Source: Bacillus sp. FJAT-28004 | GTDB lineage: Bacteria > Bacillota > Bacilli > Paenibacillales > Paenibacillaceae | Direction: 5' to 3' | NCBI RefSeq assembly: GCF_001280845.1 | Contig: NZ_LGHP01000001.1 | Coordinates: 4,567,777-4,631,776 of the forward strand | DNA: 64,000 bases | Shown here: in pieces, positions 33,911 to 42,860 of the stretch | Layout of the letters: the number at the start of each line of letters is the position of its first letter | Numbering within the stretch: the first letter of the stretch is position 1 | Notes under the pieces: model-generated | What the model was told of the DNA's origin: nothing | Database searches by the model: none | Seen by the model: the letters and a program-made list of their open reading frames with translations, nothing else | Position numbers and translations under genes: made by a program

Positions 33911-34402
33911 TTATTTTTTTGATTTGATTACATAAAAGACAATGGTACCCATTAGAATGACGAAGACAACAGGAAGCAGCCATACGCCAAGCGATGAGGC
34001 GCCTCCGGATGCATCTTGGATGACAGCCCATTGCACATAAGTGAATAATGCTACAATTTCAAGCTTGATCCAACTTAGCAGATGGATGGAGGTTTTGTAT
34101 TGGTAAGGGGCATTTTGCTCAGTAATCGTGGTCATGTAATTGAATTGATGAGGAATTTTGCGTAAAAGCGTAAGCCCAATAAACAATACGAGTGCAATGG
34201 TCGGTAAAATAATTAGTGATCCTTTGCTGCCCCAGCCGTCAGCCTCGCCGCTTCCGTTGAAATGAATGGCAATCGTTTGCGGAAGATCAGACCATTTTAC
34301 AATGGAATAGATAAAGGAGAAGAGTAAAAGCAGTATTGCTATTCCATCATGCCATTTTTCGAGGTTTGATCTTGCAATGGTAAGCTTAGGTAAATTCGCC
34401 AT
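33911..34402 (-). CDS. DUF1648 membrane protein
   Basis: A 163-residue protein with four predicted helices (about 20-40, 64-83, 108-128, 138-158). The DUF1648 signature lies between helices one and two: 'SDLPQTIAIHFNGSGEADGW' followed by 'GSKG'. SdpI-like immunity proteins carry this domain at their N-terminus, but this protein lacks the SdpI part. Function unknown. It lies downstream of the pst genes, beyond their terminator. Confidence 0.8.
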   Translation of the reverse strand: MANLPKLTIARSNLEKWHDGIAILLLLFSFIYSIVKWSDLPQTIAIHFNGSGEADGWGSKGSLIILPTIALVLFIGLTLLRKIPHQFNYMTTITEQNAPYQYKTSIHLLSWIKLEIVALFTYVQWAVIQDASGGASSLGVWLLPVVFVILMGTIVFYVIKSKK

Positions 34403-34494
34403 CGTGGCAGCACCGCCTGTTCTCTAGTCATGTGCGTACCTTTTAATTATAACGTATGCTTTTGCGTATAGTAACCTTTTTTTACAGTTTTTTT

Positions 34495-34539
34495 CCAAAA
34501 AAGAAGCTCCAGCCTAAGCCGAAGATGGCTGAGCTGGAG
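34495..34539 (-). terminator. Terminator after pstA
   Basis: CTCCAGC (34507-34513) pairs with GCTGGAG (34533-34539); on the minus strand it is followed by CTTCTTTTTT. Confidence 0.85.
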
Positions 34540-34575
34540 ACATACGATCAAGTATTTGTTCAGGCTGTCAGCATT

Positions 34576-35484
34576 CTAAGAGCGTTTCATACGCCGGGAA
34601 TTAAGCCATAGCGGGATACGGAATACCAAATTGATAAGCAGTACGACAAATACGAGCACGGCCGCCGCTTTTTGAGCAATTTCCTGAGCGTCGCCAACAA
34701 TGGCTTCGGACTGTACATACCAGAGGTGAACCGCAAGTGTGGCACCAGGAGAGAAGAGGCTGAAATCCCACATTTCACCGGATGTCGTCACGCCTGCAGT
34801 GAGGATGATTACGGCGCTTTCCCCGAATGCGCGACCGGCAACAAGGCAAATGCCCGTTATGATGCCGTTGAGTGCAGCAGGTATTAGAGCGCGTGTAATG
34901 GTTTGCAAATGCGTGCCGCCAAGTGCGAAGGAAGCGCTCTTCAGCTCTTTCGGTACAGCACGAATCGACTCCTCTGTTACGCGGGTTAGTACTGGCAAAT
35001 TAAGAAAAGCTAGACTGACTGCGCCGCCAAGGATGGTCAAGCCAATCTCGAAATATTCGACGAAAAGAGCAATTCCGAACAAGCCGAAAATGATAGACGG
35101 TACGGAAGCGAGTCCTTCTACGCAAACACGTACGAAGCCGATCAGCTTATTGTCGGGTGCAAATTCGGCCAAATAAATGCCTGCTGCCATTCCGAGCGGA
35201 ATAGAGATGAGTAAAGAGATAAATAAGATGTAGAAGGAGTTCAGCAGGGTCGGTCCGATACCGCCGCCTTCATCAATCTCGCTCGGCAAGCCGAATATAA
35301 AGTTCCATGTTATTTTTGGAAGACCATCCTGCAAGATTAAATAAAGTAGGCCAAAAATAAACGCAATGATTAAAATGCCTAACGACCATACAACACCTGT
35401 GAATAAACGATCTTTAAATCGGTTAAGCCCTTTTTTGCTGCTAAAGGGGTTTGCTAATGGATTCATATCTAAGGCTTGCTTCAT
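34576..35484 (-). CDS. pstA: Phosphate ABC transporter permease PstA
   Basis: A 302-residue permease with six predicted helices. The EAA loop is 'EESIRAVPKELKSASFALGG' (about 183-202), typical of PstA. It opens the membrane channel for phosphate delivered by PstS. ATG 35484 overlaps the pstC stop by four bases (ATGA), so the two are translationally coupled; an earlier in-frame start at 35583 lies inside pstC and is rejected. The downstream gene expected in this operon, pstB, is missing. Confidence 0.95.
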   Translation of the reverse strand: MKQALDMNPLANPFSSKKGLNRFKDRLFTGVVWSLGILIIAFIFGLLYLILQDGLPKITWNFIFGLPSEIDEGGGIGPTLLNSFYILFISLLISIPLGMAAGIYLAEFAPDNKLIGFVRVCVEGLASVPSIIFGLFGIALFVEYFEIGLTILGGAVSLAFLNLPVLTRVTEESIRAVPKELKSASFALGGTHLQTITRALIPAALNGIITGICLVAGRAFGESAVIILTAGVTTSGEMWDFSLFSPGATLAVHLWYVQSEAIVGDAQEIAQKAAAVLVFVVLLINLVFRIPLWLNSRRMKRS

Positions 35485-36443
35485 GCTTGCGACCCCTTTC
35501 TTTGAAGCCAGCGAATGGCAACGATCATTAGCAGCGATATAACGAGGAGCAGGAAGCCCATTAAGTAGAGCGCATAGTTCCAAGTCGAATCAAAAGGAAC
35601 GTTCGAAATTTGCATAACGATGTTGCTCGTGAGAACGGAGGTAGGCTTGAGCAAGCTGTCGGCCAGTTGAGGCGTATTGCCGATGACCATAACGACGGCC
35701 ATTGTCTCACCAACTGCACGCGCCATGCCGAGAATAACGGCGTACATGATTCCGCTTTTGGCCGATGGAAGCAGCACTCTCCATACGGTTTGGAAGCGTG
35801 TAGCGCCTAGAGCATAAGAAGCATCGCTGAATTTGGCTGGTACGGCGCTAATCGCATCATCACTTATACGGCTTACAGTAGGCAGTACCATAATCGTAAG
35901 CACGAGCGCTGCCGCGAGCAGGCCGTCACCCATGCCGCTTCCGGTAACATTTCGAATCAGAGGAATAAGTACGGTCAAGCCCAAATAACCATAGACGACG
36001 GAAGGGATGCCGACGAGCAGGTCAAGAACTGGACGAAGCATGTTTTTGAGCCATGGCGGTACAAAGACAGATAGAAATACGGCAATGATTAAGGAAATAG
36101 GTACGCAGATCAGCAGTGTCAACGCGGTCAATGCAAAGGTGCCAAATATGAAAATTAGCGCGCCATATTGTTCATTCTCGGGATTCCATTCGGTAGAAAA
36201 GAAGAAGTCTGCCAGCGAAATATTGCTGAACGTCAAAACGCCGGTACGGAACATAAGCAGCAAGATGAGGAAGAGGATCAGGCATACAAAACCGGCTGCT
36301 GCTATGCACAAGTAACGAAACATACGATTCGTGAAAAACAAGCGCGATCTCCGGTCAAACGGCTTGCTGCTGCCAGTCAAGATCGCGTTGCCGAGCTCAG
36401 AAGAGAGGCGCGGGTGCCTTGCAGCATGAGTGGATTCCAACAT
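35481..36443 (-). CDS. pstC: Phosphate ABC transporter permease PstC
   Basis: A 320-residue permease with six predicted helices after a ~40-residue cytosolic N-terminus. The EAA loop 'DDAISAVPAKFSDASYALGA' (about 190-209) and 'PSVVYGYLGLTVLIPL' mark it as PstC. The ATG at 36443 is nine bases from GAGGAG. It is separated from pstS by ~220 bases containing a stem-loop, so expression of the permeases may be lower than that of PstS, as in other pst operons. Confidence 0.95.
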   Translation of the reverse strand: MLESTHAARHPRLSSELGNAILTGSSKPFDRRSRLFFTNRMFRYLCIAAAGFVCLILFLILLLMFRTGVLTFSNISLADFFFSTEWNPENEQYGALIFIFGTFALTALTLLICVPISLIIAVFLSVFVPPWLKNMLRPVLDLLVGIPSVVYGYLGLTVLIPLIRNVTGSGMGDGLLAAALVLTIMVLPTVSRISDDAISAVPAKFSDASYALGATRFQTVWRVLLPSAKSGIMYAVILGMARAVGETMAVVMVIGNTPQLADSLLKPTSVLTSNIVMQISNVPFDSTWNYALYLMGFLLLVISLLMIVAIRWLQRKGSQA

Positions 36444-36555
36444 AGATTATAGGCTCCTCTGTGCGAAACCGGCTCTAGCTGGCTATGGAGCAGCTAAGCG
36501 TGCTTCGCAGTGAAATATAAATGGGAATAAATATTTAGGTTATTAAAGGAAGGAA

Positions 36556-36591
36556 CGGTCGACTTAAGCGCTCCTATGCGCAAGCCGACCG
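36556..36591. terminator. Stem-loop between pstS and pstC
   Basis: CGGTCG pairs with CGACCG, CTT with AAG and GCGC with GCGC inside. The right side runs into CTCTTCTTTTTTT on the plus strand, while the minus-strand tail is weaker. On the operon strand it may act as partial terminator or 3' stabiliser of pstS mRNA. Confidence 0.6.
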
Positions 36592-36666
36592 CTCTTCTTT
36601 TTTAAATATAAGAAAGCATATCATTTGCTCCTACTTATCTTATATTTCTCCGTCAAAGCTGCTTAA

Positions 36667-37530
36667 CTATTTAATAGCTGAGATCGGAATGAATTTAAGC
36701 TTTTTAAGCGATCCGTTTTGGAATTTTGTGCTTTGCACGTATTTAATAAATTCCTTTGTTGCGCCTGTCGGCTCGCCTTTCGTCATATAGTAGCCGTAAC
36801 CCCATACTTTGTATTTACCGTTAATAACGTTAGCTTCAGTTGGTGCGATGTCGTTGATTTTTACAGCTGTCATTTTGTCTGTTACATAAGCAAGGTCCAT
36901 GTAACCAATAGCATTAGGTGTCGTTTCAATGGCGGACTTCATGTCGCCGCTCGTTTTTACTTCTTTGTAGTTGTCGCCTTTGCTCATGAAATCAGTGCCA
37001 TCAAGCGCTTTGTCTTGGAAGTTAACACGAGTACCAGAACCGAAAGTACGGTTTACAACGATGATATCAGCATCCTTGCCGCCTACTTCTTTCCAGTTTT
37101 TAATTTTACCGGAGAAGATGCCTTGCAAGTCTTTTGTCGTTAGGCTTGTTGCAGTTACGTTTTTGTTTACAACAGCTGCGAATGGAATGATTGCTACTTT
37201 ATGAGCAACTTGACCTTCGAATTTTTTGAAGCCTGGAACATCTTTAGATGCATCCCAGTCAACTGCTCCGATGTCTGCGATGCCTTTGCGTACAGCTTGC
37301 GGTCCAGTAATCGATCCAGCTGCGGAAGCTGAAATTTTTACTTTTGGATTCAATTTTTTGAACTCATTTGATGCTTGAAGTGTTAAAGGCAGAAGAGCAG
37401 AGGAGCCGTTGATGACAATTTTGCCGCTAAGTTTGCTAGCTGCGGTAGCCGTAGGAGTTGATGCAGGAACGGAACTGAAGCCGATAACGGCGATTAGCGC
37501 TGCGATTGTTAATTGTTTAAACCATTTCAT
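36667..37530 (-). CDS. pstS: Phosphate-binding protein PstS
   Basis: A 287-residue periplasmic-type binding protein. Residues 1-31 are a signal peptide ('MKWFKQLTIAALIAVIGFSS' then 'VPASTPTATAA') that contains no cysteine, so it would be released or wall-trapped, not a lipoprotein as PstS usually is in Bacillota. Binding motifs are 'INGSSALLPLT' at the mature N-terminus, 'GSITGPQAVRKGIADIGAVD' and 'VVNRTFGSGTRVNFQDKA', which holds the phosphate-contacting Ser-Gly-Thr-Arg. It follows the stalk-propeller gene by 20 bases and precedes pstC. Confidence 0.93.
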   Translation of the reverse strand: MKWFKQLTIAALIAVIGFSSVPASTPTATAASKLSGKIVINGSSALLPLTLQASNEFKKLNPKVKISASAAGSITGPQAVRKGIADIGAVDWDASKDVPGFKKFEGQVAHKVAIIPFAAVVNKNVTATSLTTKDLQGIFSGKIKNWKEVGGKDADIIVVNRTFGSGTRVNFQDKALDGTDFMSKGDNYKEVKTSGDMKSAIETTPNAIGYMDLAYVTDKMTAVKINDIAPTEANVINGKYKVWGYGYYMTKGEPTGATKEFIKYVQSTKFQNGSLKKLKFIPISAIK

Positions 37531-37549
37531 TAGGAATGACCTCCATTAA

Positions 37550-38950
37550 TTAGTTTGTGATGTTTTTCCATTTGCCTTGCGTGGATACTACCAGTTGGCC
37601 ATCAATAAGCGCTGCAAAATCCGAGCTGCCCGATACGACCAACTCTGTTGCACTGTCAGATACGGTTTGCACAAGTTTGTTCGTACCCGTTGCACTGTCA
37701 ATCTCGTAGATTGCGTTAGTGCTGTTTCCGTCAGCAGTCAGCAGATAGAGATTGCTTCCGCCTTGAGCTAATTGGTAAACGTCTTTGTCAGCGAAGAGAG
37801 GCGTACTTGCTTTGCCTGTATTGTCCACAGTTACAAGTTGACCAACGCTTGCTTCGTCTGCACTTACGCTAACATAGCTCACTTTGGAGCCGTCTGCTGC
37901 CAGCTTAAGGAAAACTTTATCCGTTGTATCTTTTGTCAGCTGCACGGGCTTATTATCAGCAACGGCAGAGTTATAGAAGTAGATTTGCGGCTCAGTGCCT
38001 GTTGCATCAATAGCAACATCATCAAGCTCAACGTCTTTGCTGCTGTCGGCCGTTACTTTAGGTTGCTTGAAGACGTAGAAAGCAAATTGCGTGCCGTCTG
38101 CGGATACTTCAAGGTTCGCTTTGTAGTCAACTTTGTCTTCCAGCACTTTGGATACTTTGCCGTCAGCGAGATTTAGCTTGGCAATGACAGAACTTTTGTC
38201 ACCTTGCAAGAAGAAGATGGAAGCGCCGTCCTTCGACCATTGCAGTTCGTTTTTGATTGAGCTGTCCGTACTTACTTGCTTCGCTTGTTTTGTGCTCAGA
38301 TCAATCGTGAACACCGCACCATTCGCATCGGAGTAAGCAACGCTTTTGCCATCAGGAGACAAAATAAGCTCGGAAGTATCAGAGGATGCAAGCAGCAGCT
38401 CGTATTTTCCGGTAGCAGCGTCAACCAAGAAATCCTCGCGGCCCTCGCCAGCTGTGTTCGATACGATGAGCTGGTTTGAGTTAACCCAAACGGCATGCTC
38501 AGCGCCATCTAGCAATTGAACAGTATGTATGGTGTTGTCCTCATAAGTGCCGCCAAGCGCCTCAACGAATGCAGCTGGCTCGATGAAAGTGGAGTAAGCA
38601 ACTTCGATAGCTGGATGCTGAAGGGCAGTTGCAACACCGTTCACTGTGATCGTTTTTGCAGCGATTTTCAGCTTCAGCGTATTATCGCCAAACTTTACAA
38701 CTACGGTATGATCACTGTTGATGTGAAGAGTAGCGCCAATGGCATTTGTCATATCACGAACGGATGCGAGTGTAACGCCGCCATCTACTACGGTACGAAC
38801 GGATACCGGATTTGCATTAACAAGAAAGTTTGCTGTGTTCATTTGTGCGGCGTACTTTGCTGAAGCTGTTTGTGCGAATACCGGAGTAACTGCTGCCCCG
38901 CTAATTGCTGCTGCGATCATCGAGATTACCATTGCTTTTTTCATTTGCAT
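37550..38950 (-). CDS. Secreted stalk-domain and beta-propeller-like protein, first gene of the pst operon
   Basis: A 466-residue exported protein. Residues 1-31 are a signal peptide ending 'VTPVFAQTASA'. Residues ~40-150 look like a copper-amine-oxidase N-terminal (stalk) domain: 'NANPVSVRTVVDGGVTLASV', 'DNTLKLKIAAKTITVNG', 'FIEPAAFVEALGGTY'. Residues ~160-460 show repeated beta-propeller blades of TolB type, with 'LILSPDGKSVAYSDANG', 'LQWSKDGASIFFLQGDK' and 'LEVSADGTQFAFYVFK'. It is 20 bases upstream of pstS, so one transcript is likely. A role in phosphate acquisition or surface attachment is inferred from position. ATG 38950 is nine bases from AAGGTGA. Confidence 0.82.
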   Translation of the reverse strand: MQMKKAMVISMIAAAISGAAVTPVFAQTASAKYAAQMNTANFLVNANPVSVRTVVDGGVTLASVRDMTNAIGATLHINSDHTVVVKFGDNTLKLKIAAKTITVNGVATALQHPAIEVAYSTFIEPAAFVEALGGTYEDNTIHTVQLLDGAEHAVWVNSNQLIVSNTAGEGREDFLVDAATGKYELLLASSDTSELILSPDGKSVAYSDANGAVFTIDLSTKQAKQVSTDSSIKNELQWSKDGASIFFLQGDKSSVIAKLNLADGKVSKVLEDKVDYKANLEVSADGTQFAFYVFKQPKVTADSSKDVELDDVAIDATGTEPQIYFYNSAVADNKPVQLTKDTTDKVFLKLAADGSKVSYVSVSADEASVGQLVTVDNTGKASTPLFADKDVYQLAQGGSNLYLLTADGNSTNAIYEIDSATGTNKLVQTVSDSATELVVSGSSDFAALIDGQLVVSTQGKWKNITN

Positions 38951-39093
38951 GGAATAGGGTCACCTTTCTCAAATGGGTATTTTTTTATTAATAGAATCCA
39001 AGGCGTACGTGGTCGGTATGTATGGTTAGCTTGATCCCTCCCAGGCAGCGCTAAATCAATACATTTTGTAGCGAATCGTTTATTTCTACCTGA

Positions 39094-39168
39094 TCATAAC
39101 AACGAATTATCATCCCAATATTTAGAAAATGTATGGAAATTGTAAAGTTCAAGAGTCTTGCGCCTCAT
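39094..39168 (-). CDS. Candidate 24-codon small protein
   Basis: A short frame coding 'MRRKTLELYNFHTFSKYWDD' plus four residues. Its ATG at 39168 is seven bases from a near-perfect AGGAGG, which is far better than chance spacing. It is upstream of the pst operon on the same strand and ends 143 bases before it. It may be a leader peptide, a small protein, or coincidence. No family is recognised. Confidence 0.3.
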   Translation of the reverse strand: MRRKTLELYNFHTFSKYWDDNSLL

Positions 39169-39304
39169 TCCATCTCCTCCTTTCTGGCTGAATAAAGTAG
39201 AAATTTCCCCCATTATAAGAAGAAAGTGCACCATAGCCTTTTTTGAACGAGGTTTATAATGGTTGTATGCTCGCAAATCTATTCACTTATTGGAGGACTA
39301 ATCA

Positions 39305-40138
39305 ATGAACATTTCAATCGGAGGTTATTCATTCAACAACACGTATTTGGAAGGGAAAATGGATATTTTCGGATACTTGGAAACGGTAAAATTCCGGTAT
39401 CGCATGGATGTGGTCGATTTGTGGAATGGTTTTTTCATAGATCGCAGCAGCAAGCCTATTATGAAGCTGGCCGATGAAAGCTATATTCGCAAAATACGTG
39501 AAGCGCTTGATGAAAAAGAAGTGCGGGTCGTTAATTTTGCGATTGATGGAGCTCATTTGTGGGACCCAGACAAGGAAATGCGTCAGCATTTGTATGATAA
39601 TGCGCTCGTTCATTTGCGTGCTTCTGTTATTTTGGGCGCAGAGACGGTTCGTATCGATACGGGAGGCAGCTACGAGAACTGGGAAGCAATGGGCGAAGAG
39701 CAATTTGAATATACGGTTAAAAGATACCAGGAGTTTTCGAGTTATGCAGCTGACCATGGCTTTCTTATTGGACCAGAGAATCATATGGGAGCGTCACTTA
39801 ATCCAAATGAGATGAAGCGTCTCGCAGAGACAGTTGATCATCCATCCTTTGGTTTTCTCGTGCATTTAGGTCGGTGGAAGGAGAATCAAGCAGAAGGAGA
39901 TCGCATCGTGGCTCCTTGGGCCTACCATACGCATTTTGACGAGGAAACAGCTGACGGTGCCCATGCCTTGGAGACCATTCATATGCTGCAAGAATCAGGC
40001 TACAAAGGGTATTGGGGAGTAGAATATAATGCGCCAAGCAATCAGTACATGGAGACGGAGCTGCTTATTACGAAGGTAAAGAAGCTTCTGATCGAGGCAG
40101 ACCAACAATCAGGCAGAGGGGCTCAACATGATGAATAA
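39305..40138 (+). CDS. Sugar phosphate isomerase/epimerase (xylose-isomerase-like TIM barrel)
   Basis: A 277-residue AP-endonuclease-2-type TIM barrel. Metal-binding residues appear at 'VNFAIDGAHLWDP' , 'VIRIDTGG'-like 'ETVRIDTGGSYENW', 'FLIGPENHMGASLNPNEM' (Glu and His) and 'GYKGYWGVEYNAPSNQYM' (final Glu). Relatives isomerise or epimerise keto-sugars such as inosose or hydroxypyruvate-type substrates. The start ATG is nine bases from GGAGG. It overlaps the next gene by 11 bases and forms an operon with a dehydrogenase and an MFS transporter, pointing to uptake and catabolism of a polyol or sugar. Confidence 0.88.
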   Translation: MNISIGGYSFNNTYLEGKMDIFGYLETVKFRYRMDVVDLWNGFFIDRSSKPIMKLADESYIRKIREALDEKEVRVVNFAIDGAHLWDPDKEMRQHLYDNALVHLRASVILGAETVRIDTGGSYENWEAMGEEQFEYTVKRYQEFSSYAADHGFLIGPENHMGASLNPNEMKRLAETVDHPSFGFLVHLGRWKENQAEGDRIVAPWAYHTHFDEETADGAHALETIHMLQESGYKGYWGVEYNAPSNQYMETELLITKVKKLLIEADQQSGRGAQHDE

Positions 40139-41258
40139 AATACGAATTGGTATCATAGGCGTAGGGCAGATTGGAAAAATGCATATCGATAAGTACAAGA
40201 ATATCGCTGGCGCTGAGCTCGTAGCTGTATGTGACCTGAATGAAGCGGAAGCTAAACGCGTTGCCGAGCATTATGGTATACCGCATGCCTATGCTGATTT
40301 TAGAGAACTGCTGAAACAAGGCGATTTGGACGCGGTTGACGTGTGCCTGCATAACAATTTTCATGCGCCAGTGACGATCGCCGCACTGCAAGCGGGCTTG
40401 CATGTCTATTGCGAGAAACCCATTGCAGGAACCTATTCGGATGGCAAAGCAATGGTCGATGCTGCGAACTTATGTGGAAAACAATTGCATGTGCAGTTAT
40501 ACACGTTATATGGTAAAGATACGAAAGCTGCAAAAACATTAATTGACGGTGGAATGCTTGGCAAGCTGTACCATGCCCGTTCGGCTGGCTTTCGCAGGAG
40601 AAATCGACCGTTTGTTGATGGTTATGGCACGCCTTATTTTACCCGCAAGGAAACGGCGGCAGGAGGCGCGTTGCTCGACATGGGCGTCTATCACATTGCG
40701 CAGCTGCTCTATTTATTAGGCAATCCGCAGGTTGAGAGAATTTCCGGGAAGGTGTATCAAGAGACGGATATGCTGCAAGAGAGAAGGGAAATAAGCGGCT
40801 TTGATGTTGAGGAGTTGGCTACAGGCTTCATTCGGTTTAGTGGTGGTTTGACGCTTGATATTGTGGAAGCGTGGGCTGTGCATCTTGGCGGCTTCGAGGG
40901 CAGCAGTATCGCCGGTTCCAAGGGCGGCGTACGTTTGCCGAATGAACAAACAGGACCCTACGCTCAGTCCTTCAGCTTCCATAACACGGTTTGTGATATG
41001 GATATGGACAGCACGTTGGACCTTGATTTAATGGACCTGCGCAGAAATCGCTTATATGAGAATGAGGATGCCTATAGCTCATCCCAGCATCACTGGATCG
41101 CGGCGCTGCAAGGTAGGGTGCCATTGCTGCCAACAGCGGAAATTGCGCTGAATACTATGCTGATTAGCGAAGGCATTTATATGTCAGAGGAGCTTGGGCG
41201 GGAAGTGAGTAGCGAGGAAGTCATCATGCGCGCACGTACTTCCGCTGTAGAGCTTTAA
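40128..41258 (+). CDS. Gfo/Idh/MocA-family oxidoreductase
   Basis: A 376-residue NAD(P)-dependent dehydrogenase. The Rossmann motif is 'IGIIGVGQIGKMH' (residues 6-18); 'CEKPIAGTYSDGKAMVDAA' is the family EKP motif at ~98-100 (catalytic Lys). 'GGALLDMGVYHIAQLLYLL' carries the conserved Asp-x3-His of the active site. Substrate probably matches the neighbouring isomerase, for example an inositol-like or keto-sugar compound, by context only. It starts at ATG 40128, inside the previous gene, so translation is coupled. Confidence 0.92.
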   Translation: MMNKIRIGIIGVGQIGKMHIDKYKNIAGAELVAVCDLNEAEAKRVAEHYGIPHAYADFRELLKQGDLDAVDVCLHNNFHAPVTIAALQAGLHVYCEKPIAGTYSDGKAMVDAANLCGKQLHVQLYTLYGKDTKAAKTLIDGGMLGKLYHARSAGFRRRNRPFVDGYGTPYFTRKETAAGGALLDMGVYHIAQLLYLLGNPQVERISGKVYQETDMLQERREISGFDVEELATGFIRFSGGLTLDIVEAWAVHLGGFEGSSIAGSKGGVRLPNEQTGPYAQSFSFHNTVCDMDMDSTLDLDLMDLRRNRLYENEDAYSSSQHHWIAALQGRVPLLPTAEIALNTMLISEGIYMSEELGREVSSEEVIMRARTSAVEL

Positions 41259-41297
41259 AGACATGCTGAGCTAAAGAGCAAGACGAGGAACTTGGAT

Positions 41298-42491
41298 ATG
41301 AATCAGAATCGTACTTTTCATTTGATTAAAGCTTTTAATTTTTTCGTATATGGTGCGATTGCCGTGTACAGTACGTTTTTTGTCGTATATTTGCAATCCA
41401 TTGGGATGTCCACACTTGAGATCGGCGCGCTAATGGCGGGTGGTCCCGTTGTTTCCATCATCGCCAATCCGTTATGGGGATATTTGAGCGATCGCTTCCG
41501 CAATGTAAGGCTTATTCTGATTGTGATGCTTATTGGCAGCATGCTTGTCATGCAGCTCGTATTTTTGTATCAATCGTATACGATCATCTACGCCTGTATG
41601 CTGTTCTTTTTCTTTTTTCAAATGCCGTTATTTTCTCAGAGCAACAGCCTGATTCTTAACAGCATTGAGGGAACGAAGCATAAATTCGGTGCTTTTCGCT
41701 TGTTCGGCTCACTCGGCTGGGCGTTTATGGCTTTGGTGGCTGGACCCGTCATCGGACAGATTGGCATCGAGCGTCTCTGGATTATCTATTCGGTAATGAT
41801 GCTTGTCTCGCTTGGATTTGCTTTTACACTGCCAAAAGGCGAAGCGAAGGGAGCGGCCCCTACAGGTAAGGTTAACTACCGTTCTATGTTTGTTAACCGC
41901 TCCTTCTTATTATTTTTAATCATTGGACTGGTCATCTCTATTCCTAACTCTATGAATACGACGTTTATCGCGCTCTATATTAGAGAATTAGGCGGAGAAG
42001 CTTCATTAATCGGTTGGTCGGCCTTCTGGTCATCCATCTTTGAAATACCGGTATTTTTACTGCTTGATCGGTATTTGAAAAAAAACACAAAAACGATGGT
42101 GTTGTGCCTCGTTGTTATCAGCATACTGTTCGCGCTGCGCTGGTTCCTGATGTCGAACGCAGACAGTGCTCAGCAAATTATTTATATCCAAGTGCTCCAT
42201 TGCTTAACATTTGGCGGTTATTACTACATTGGCACGCAGCTGGCTGTACTGCTTGTGCCTGCCGAATTCAGAGCCTCAGGACAGGCGCTTTATGCACTCA
42301 CTTGGGGAGGCTTGTCAGGTATAGCGGCAGGACTGCTCGGAGGCTGGGTGTTTGAGCAAACAGGTCCGCAGGCGATGTACCAATTATGCAGCATAATGGC
42401 AGCGCTAGGGATAGCGGGCTTCTCCTTATTGTATGCACGGCTGCGCAAGGAAACGAAGACGAGCAGCACGATGAGCACTCATGCTGGATAA
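41298..42491 (+). CDS. MFS transporter
   Basis: A 397-residue membrane protein with 12 predicted helices. The loop between helices two and three, 'GYLSDRFRNVRLIL', is the MFS signature region, and the N-terminal 'FFVVYLQSIGMSTLEIGALM' matches the LacY-like/nucleoside MFS subgroup (MFS_1_like). The second half has the symmetric loop 'LLDRYLKKNTKTMVL'. ATG 41298 is seven bases from GAGGAA; TTG 41292 is less likely. It closes the isomerase-oxidoreductase operon and is the presumed importer of its substrate. Confidence 0.92.
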   Translation: MNQNRTFHLIKAFNFFVYGAIAVYSTFFVVYLQSIGMSTLEIGALMAGGPVVSIIANPLWGYLSDRFRNVRLILIVMLIGSMLVMQLVFLYQSYTIIYACMLFFFFFQMPLFSQSNSLILNSIEGTKHKFGAFRLFGSLGWAFMALVAGPVIGQIGIERLWIIYSVMMLVSLGFAFTLPKGEAKGAAPTGKVNYRSMFVNRSFLLFLIIGLVISIPNSMNTTFIALYIRELGGEASLIGWSAFWSSIFEIPVFLLLDRYLKKNTKTMVLCLVVISILFALRWFLMSNADSAQQIIYIQVLHCLTFGGYYYIGTQLAVLLVPAEFRASGQALYALTWGGLSGIAAGLLGGWVFEQTGPQAMYQLCSIMAALGIAGFSLLYARLRKETKTSSTMSTHAG

Positions 42492-42526
42492 CTGCAACTT
42501 TTCTTGTCTTATGGTCGTTCGAATAA

Positions 42527-42763
42527 GTGAATGGACATCATGATATTCAAGATGAAAAGGATATTACGAAAGCATACCAAGGGACCATTCAGCGTGCGCT
42601 CCTATACAGAATTATGTCCTTAAATGATGAGGGGAATTTTGATCCAGCGCATATTGTAACCCGTGCTGAAGCGGCTGCTTACCTGTATGATGCACAAAGT
42701 TTTATTGAAGCGCATAAGGAAAATGCCGCTCCTGAGCAGGAAGCGACTGAAGAAGGACTTTAA
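42527..42763 (+). pseudogene. Fragment of an SLH-domain protein
   Basis: A 78-codon frame starting at a GTG without a ribosome binding site, directly after a TAA. The middle reads 'DEGNFDPAHIVTRAEAAAYL', an SLH motif (FxP...VTRAEAAxxL), preceded by a weak helix. It is one degraded SLH domain with no partner domains or signal peptide. It may be a leftover of an S-layer gene, or a small protein still expressed. A strong terminator follows. Confidence 0.5.
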
Positions 42764-42768
42764 TAGGG

Positions 42769-42817
42769 AAAGGCAGTTAATCGGGGCTTGTTTTAGCCGA
42801 ATTAACTGCCTTTTTTA
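42769..42817 (+). terminator. Terminator after the SLH fragment
   Basis: AAAGGCAGTTAA and TTAACTGCCTTT form 12-base arms followed by a T tract. Confidence 0.85.
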
Positions 42818-42860
42818 TACTGAAATTAATTAAACTTTTGGTAGGTCACTCGATTTCGCC

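Noticed and set aside
36718..37143. 141-residue open frame antisense to pstS
   Set aside because: pstS is certain; the antisense frame has no signal of coding and no start site.
38951..39304. Pho boxes upstream of the pst operon
   Set aside because: I looked for spaced TTAACA/TTCACA-like repeats on the minus strand and found no convincing set; a regulator-matrix search would be decisive.
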